DNA of 62,261 nt from Candidatus Tityobacter terrigena. Lineage in GTDB: Bacteria; Vulcanimicrobiota; Vulcanimicrobiia; Vulcanimicrobiales; Vulcanimicrobiaceae. The notes beneath the pieces are model-generated. The model had not been told where the DNA came from. It did not search any database and was given only the letters and a program-made list of their open reading frames with translations. This document shows positions 58,986 through 62,261 of the stretch, one piece after another. Each line of letters begins with the position of its first letter. Positions within the stretch are counted from its first letter, which is position 1. A program made the position numbers and the translations under genes. Where the stretch lies: contig PMHO01000012.1 in NCBI GenBank assembly GCA_003156715.1, forward strand, positions 1-62,261, read 5' to 3'.

Positions 58986-61052
58986 ATGAAATCGCGCGCC
59001 GCTTCAACTCTCCGCATGCTTGCCGGTATCGCGGCACTGATCGGATTCGCCCTGCCGTCCGGTGCGGCGAGCAGCGGCTCGGGCCTCGATCTCTCCAACG
59101 TCGATCGCTCCGTCCCTCCATCGGTCGATTTCTACCGCTTCGCGATCGGCGGATGGCTCGCGCGCACGACGATTCCAGCCGACCGCGCCGAATGGGGCTC
59201 GTTCGACCAGGCCGATCGCACCACGATCGAGCGGCTGCGCCGGCTCCTCGAATCGCCCGATCAGAGCTTGGCTCCCGTCGGCAGCGAGCGGCGGAAAGTC
59301 GGCGATTTCTACGCCGCCTGCACCGACCTCGAAGGGATCGAAGCAAATGGGTTGAGCGCGCTTGCCCCGGTACTGCGCCGGATCGCCGCCCTGCGCTCCG
59401 TTTCGCAACTCGCTTCGGTTGCAGCCGAAAGTTTCGCGCTCGTCCCCTCCTTTGCAAATTCGCCGCTCTTCTCGTTCGGACCCGAGCAAAATCCCAAGGA
59501 CGCAACCCACGTCATTGCGAGCCTGAGCCAAGGCGGGTTGACGATGGACACGCGCGACGACTATCTCGAGCGCGATCCGCACTCGCTCAAGATACGCCGC
59601 GCCTATGCGGCCTACGTCGGGCGCGTTTTCGCACTGCTGGGCGACAGCGCCGCGCGCGGCGCGGCGGAGACGCGCGCCGTGCTCTCGCTCGAGACTGCGC
59701 TTGCGAAGGCATCGAAAGAACCTGCCGACCTGCGCGATCCGCTCGCGAACTACCATCCGATGCCGATGGAAGCGGTGGTCTCGCTATCGCCGCACTTTGC
59801 CTGGCGGCTCTACTTCGCCGGGACCGGACTTTCCAATGCGCACGCGGTCTTGATGGACGTCGGCCAACCTGGCTTCTTCACCGCACTCGACGCGTTGCTT
59901 TCGAGCGCGCCGCTGGATTCTTGGAAAAGCTATCTGCGCTGGCACGCCGTCTCTGGAAACACCGCAGCCGAACCGAAGGCCTTCCGGATTGCGGCTCTCG
60001 CCTTTCGACGCGCGTATTACGGCGTGACCTCCGAGCCGCCGCGCTCGGAGAGCTGCACGCGCGCGACCAGCAATGCGCTCGGCTTCGCCGTCGGAAGCTT
60101 GTACGCGCGATCGTACTTTCCGCCCAAAGCCCGCGCGCGGGCGCGGCGCGAGGTCGCCTCGATCAAGGCTCAACTTCACGAGGACCTTGAGACGCTGGCT
60201 TGGATGGGTCCGGTCACGCGCGCCCATGCGCTGGCGAAGCTTGCCAAGCTCAATACCTCCAAGGTCGGCTACCCCGACCATCCGTTGCGCTACACGCGAC
60301 TAACGGTCGGCAGCGCTGACTACCTGGCCGACGTGATCGCTGCGAATCGCTTCGAATTCCGGCGCCAAATCGCGAAGATTGGCAAACCGACCGATCGCAG
60401 CGACTGGGGCATCACGCCCCAGACCGTCAACGCGTACTACGATCCGTCAATGAACGAGATCGTGGTGCCGGCGGGGATCCTCCAGCCGCCGTTCTTCGAT
60501 CCGAACGCCGACGACGCGGTCAACTTCGGCGGCATCGGCGCCGTGATCGGGCACGAACTCACCCACGGCTTCGACGACCAGGGCACCGACTACGATGGCG
60601 ACGGTAACCTCAAGCCGTGGATATCGCCCCGCGACGCAGCCCGCTTCCGCGTTCGGGTCGGCTGCATCATCGCGCAAGCGAACGCGTACGCGGTCGGCGA
60701 TGGGCTCGATCTGCACCTCAACGGACGGCTCGTCGCCGGCGAAGCGACGGCCGATCTCGGCGGAATCACCCTTTCGTTTCGCGCGCTGCAAGCATCGCTT
60801 GGAGGACGGCCGGCTGCGCCGATCGCGGGCTTTACTGCGCAACAGCGTTTTTACCTCAGCTTTGCGCAGATCTGGCGCTCGAAGATTCGACCGCTGGCCG
60901 AGCGCGCGCAGGTGCTCGGCGATCCGCATCCCGTGTCGCGCTATCGCGTCGACGCCACCGTCTCCGACGCGGATCCCTTCTACGCCGCGTTCGGCGTAGC
61001 GCCGGGCACGCCGATGTATCGCGAGCCCGGCAAACGCTGCCGCATCTGGTGA
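58986..61052 (+). CDS. Secreted M13-family (neprilysin-like) zinc metallopeptidase
   Basis: 688 aa from ATG 58986, with GGGAGGA about 12 bases upstream. A signal peptide covers about residues 1-27 (TLRMLAGIAALIGFALPSGAA). The M13 N-terminal domain begins VPPSVDFYRFAIGGWL, and the typical NAYYDPSMNEIVVPAGILQPPFF precedes the active site. Zinc ligands are the two His in VIGHELTHGFDDQGTDYDGDG and the Glu of GEATADLGG. The end is CRIW, the usual C-terminal form of the family. It cleaves short peptides outside the cytoplasm. Confidence 0.94.
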   Translation: MKSRAASTLRMLAGIAALIGFALPSGAASSGSGLDLSNVDRSVPPSVDFYRFAIGGWLARTTIPADRAEWGSFDQADRTTIERLRRLLESPDQSLAPVGSERRKVGDFYAACTDLEGIEANGLSALAPVLRRIAALRSVSQLASVAAESFALVPSFANSPLFSFGPEQNPKDATHVIASLSQGGLTMDTRDDYLERDPHSLKIRRAYAAYVGRVFALLGDSAARGAAETRAVLSLETALAKASKEPADLRDPLANYHPMPMEAVVSLSPHFAWRLYFAGTGLSNAHAVLMDVGQPGFFTALDALLSSAPLDSWKSYLRWHAVSGNTAAEPKAFRIAALAFRRAYYGVTSEPPRSESCTRATSNALGFAVGSLYARSYFPPKARARARREVASIKAQLHEDLETLAWMGPVTRAHALAKLAKLNTSKVGYPDHPLRYTRLTVGSADYLADVIAANRFEFRRQIAKIGKPTDRSDWGITPQTVNAYYDPSMNEIVVPAGILQPPFFDPNADDAVNFGGIGAVIGHELTHGFDDQGTDYDGDGNLKPWISPRDAARFRVRVGCIIAQANAYAVGDGLDLHLNGRLVAGEATADLGGITLSFRALQASLGGRPAAPIAGFTAQQRFYLSFAQIWRSKIRPLAERAQVLGDPHPVSRYRVDATVSDADPFYAAFGVAPGTPMYREPGKRCRIW

Positions 61053-61062
61053 GCGGGCGAAG

Positions 61063-61593
61063 CTAAACGGCGCGCCGCTCGAGCCAGTCGCGAACCGTGG
61101 TGACGCGCTCGGCCATGAATGCCATGTAGCCGCCCGAGCGCAAGAAATGCTTGCGCAATGGATCGAGCGCGAACGCGAGGACCGTGCCGTCGGGACGGGT
61201 GAGCCGCTCGGCTTCGAGATCGATCGAAAGCCGAGGCGCTGCCAGCAACGCGTCGACCTCGGCGGCGTCGACGACGACCGGAGCGATACCGTTGTTGTAG
61301 GCGTTCTCAAAGAAGATGCGCGCAAAACTCGGAGCAACGACGGCGTGGAAGCCGCGATCCTTGAGGGCCCAAGCCGCGTGCTCGCGCGAGCTGCCGCAGC
61401 CGAAATTTTCGCGCGCGACGAGGATCGACGCGCCCGCATAACGTGCCAGGAAGTCCGGGCCGCCCGGCATCCCCGCAAACAGGTGCTTGCCTAATCCGGT
61501 CGTCTCGACGCCGGTCAACAAATACGCCGGAACGATCTGATCGGTATCGACGTTGGCGCGGTCCAGCGGCAGGACGGTGCCTTCGACGATCAT
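61063..61593 (-). CDS. leuD: 3-isopropylmalate dehydratase small subunit LeuD
   Basis: 176 aa from ATG 61593 (ATGA overlap with leuC). It has [16 protein letters not shown], then [25 protein letters not shown] and [15 protein letters not shown]. It is of the short bacterial/archaeal LeuD type. It forms a heterodimer with LeuC to isomerise isopropylmalate in leucine synthesis. Confidence 0.95.
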   Translation of the reverse strand: MIVEGTVLPLDRANVDTDQIVPAYLLTGVETTGLGKHLFAGMPGGPDFLARYAGASILVARENFGCGSSREHAAWALKDRGFHAVVAPSFARIFFENAYNNGIAPVVVDAAEVDALLAAPRLSIDLEAERLTRPDGTVLAFALDPLRKHFLRSGGYMAFMAERVTTVRDWLERRAV

Positions 61594-62261
61594 CGTGCGC
61601 CCACCGCAACGCTCGCTTCCAACTCTTCGGGCGACGCGATGCGGCCGAGCACGGCGCTCGCCGCAACCACGGCCGGCGAAGCGAGATGAACGCGCCCGCC
61701 GCTGCCCATTCGTCCCGGGAAGTTGCGATTCGACGACGAGATGCAGCGCGAGCCTGGTGCAAGGACGCCCATCGACATTCCCAGGCACGGACCGCACGAT
61801 GAATGCGTCCAGAGCGCGCCGGCATCTTGGAAGACGTCGTGCAGCCCCTCGCGCTCGGCGGCACGCTTGACGGCTTGCGAACCCGGCGTCACGATCGTCG
61901 GCACGCGCACGGTTCGCCCGCGCAAGACATCCGCTGCGGCGCGCAAGTCGGAAAGGCGCGAGTTGGTGCACGAACCGATGAAGGCTTGGTCGACGGCTAG
62001 CGAACGCAGCGCGACGCCGGGCTGCAGATCCATGTACGCCAAGCTTTGCGCACTCGCGCCGCTCGGCACAAAGCCATCCAGCGGAACGGATTCGCCGGGG
62101 TTGGTTCCCCAGGAGACCATCGGGCGCAGCTCGTCGACGTCGATTGCGATCTCCGCGTCGTAGCGCGCATCCGGATCCGCGCGCAGCTCGCACCAGGCCG
62201 CGACCTTTGCTTCAAACGCCACGCCCGCGGGCTGCTTGTCGCGCCCGCGCAGGTACGAGAA
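61590..62261 (-). CDS. leuC: 3-isopropylmalate dehydratase large subunit LeuC, 5' end cut by window end
   Basis: 224 codons are visible and the N-terminal part lies past 62261. The first visible residues are [13 protein letters not shown]. The 4Fe-4S cluster cysteines are in [13 protein letters not shown] and [15 protein letters not shown]; the third signature is [21 protein letters not shown]. The visible end corresponds to the aconitase-family C-terminus before LeuD. An in-frame GTG at 62222 is internal. Confidence 0.95.
   Translation of the reverse strand, partial: FSYLRGRDKQPAGVAFEAKVAAWCELRADPDARYDAEIAIDVDELRPMVSWGTNPGESVPLDGFVPSGASAQSLAYMDLQPGVALRSLAVDQAFIGSCTNSRLSDLRAAADVLRGRTVRVPTIVTPGSQAVKRAAEREGLHDVFQDAGALWTHSSCGPCLGMSMGVLAPGSRCISSSNRNFPGRMGSGGRVHLASPAVVAASAVLGRIASPEELEASVAVGAR

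Overview
The window is a GC-rich, almost fully coding stretch of a bacterial chromosome. About 62 protein genes are recognisable. I see no rRNA, tRNA, CRISPR array, insertion sequence or prophage. Genes are packed with short overlaps, most often four-base NTGA start/stop overlaps. The gene mix suggests a diderm member of the Terrabacteria. There is an OstA/LptD-like outer-membrane protein, MurJ, an O-antigen-ligase-like protein and a UDP-ManNAc(3NAc)A-type sugar pathway. These sit beside Gram-positive-type genes (WhiA, SepF, DivIVA, RqcP, YabN/MazG) and flagellar rod genes. Candidatus Eremiobacterota (WPS-2) would fit, but that is an inference from gene content and no marker phylogeny was possible.

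Layout. 1-3150: cysQ (cut by the window start), then an ECF sigma / zinc-finger anti-sigma / membrane-protein operon and a small hypothetical protein. 3175-3275: a 101-base hairpin element. 3265-10875: envelope polysaccharide genes (wbpD-, wbpB-, wbpE-like, UDP-GlcNAc 2-epimerase, a Wzx-like flippase, MurJ, an initiating sugar transferase). 10872-16123: phosphopentomutase, the LptD-like protein with a coupled carbohydrate-binding-like protein, and a Cys-rich secreted protein. 16187-24515: LarB, a deoxyhypusine-synthase-like protein, a polyprenol-type glycosyltransferase, pyrimidine-nucleoside phosphorylase, O-antigen ligase, a GT-C-like enzyme, and three related Pro/Ala-rich secreted proteins. 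24585-36087: Hsp20 with promoter and operator, mfd, an NHL propeller protein, a PAS-GAF-SpoIIE-HATPase regulator, a PpiC lipoprotein, YabN-MazG, Kal, an NTF2-like protein, RqcP and WhiA. 36098-42619: gap-pgk-tpiA-gpmI-punA and a GT4 glycosyltransferase. 42616-45130: a small flagellar rod operon with a FliA-type sigma factor. 45276-50516: lgt-yggS-sepF-divIVA-GvpL/F-like-leuB-NicO-like. 50627-55942: ccdA-lspA-rluD-tgt, an anti-sigma-type ATPase, alkB and ilvE. 56018-62261: a secreted protein, aroF with an attenuator leader, ilvA, an M13 peptidase, leuD and leuC (cut by the window end).

How the genes work together. Branched-chain amino-acid synthesis is spread over ilvA, ilvE, leuB, leuC and leuD. 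Nucleoside salvage is spread over deoB, pdp and punA. Lipoprotein maturation uses lgt and lspA. Lower glycolysis forms one operon. The best regulatory find is upstream of the DAHP synthase gene. It has a consensus -35 promoter, a 16-codon leader peptide with Phe, Tyr and Trp at six of codons 2-8, an intrinsic terminator, and a nine-base antiterminator segment covering the last three leader codons. This is a complete ribosome-mediated attenuator that would sense all three aromatic amino acids.

Several genes have a start that I had to infer. Two (murJ, rluD) have no ATG, GTG or TTG at the homology-predicted start but do have a CTG in the same four-base overlap geometry used by their neighbours.
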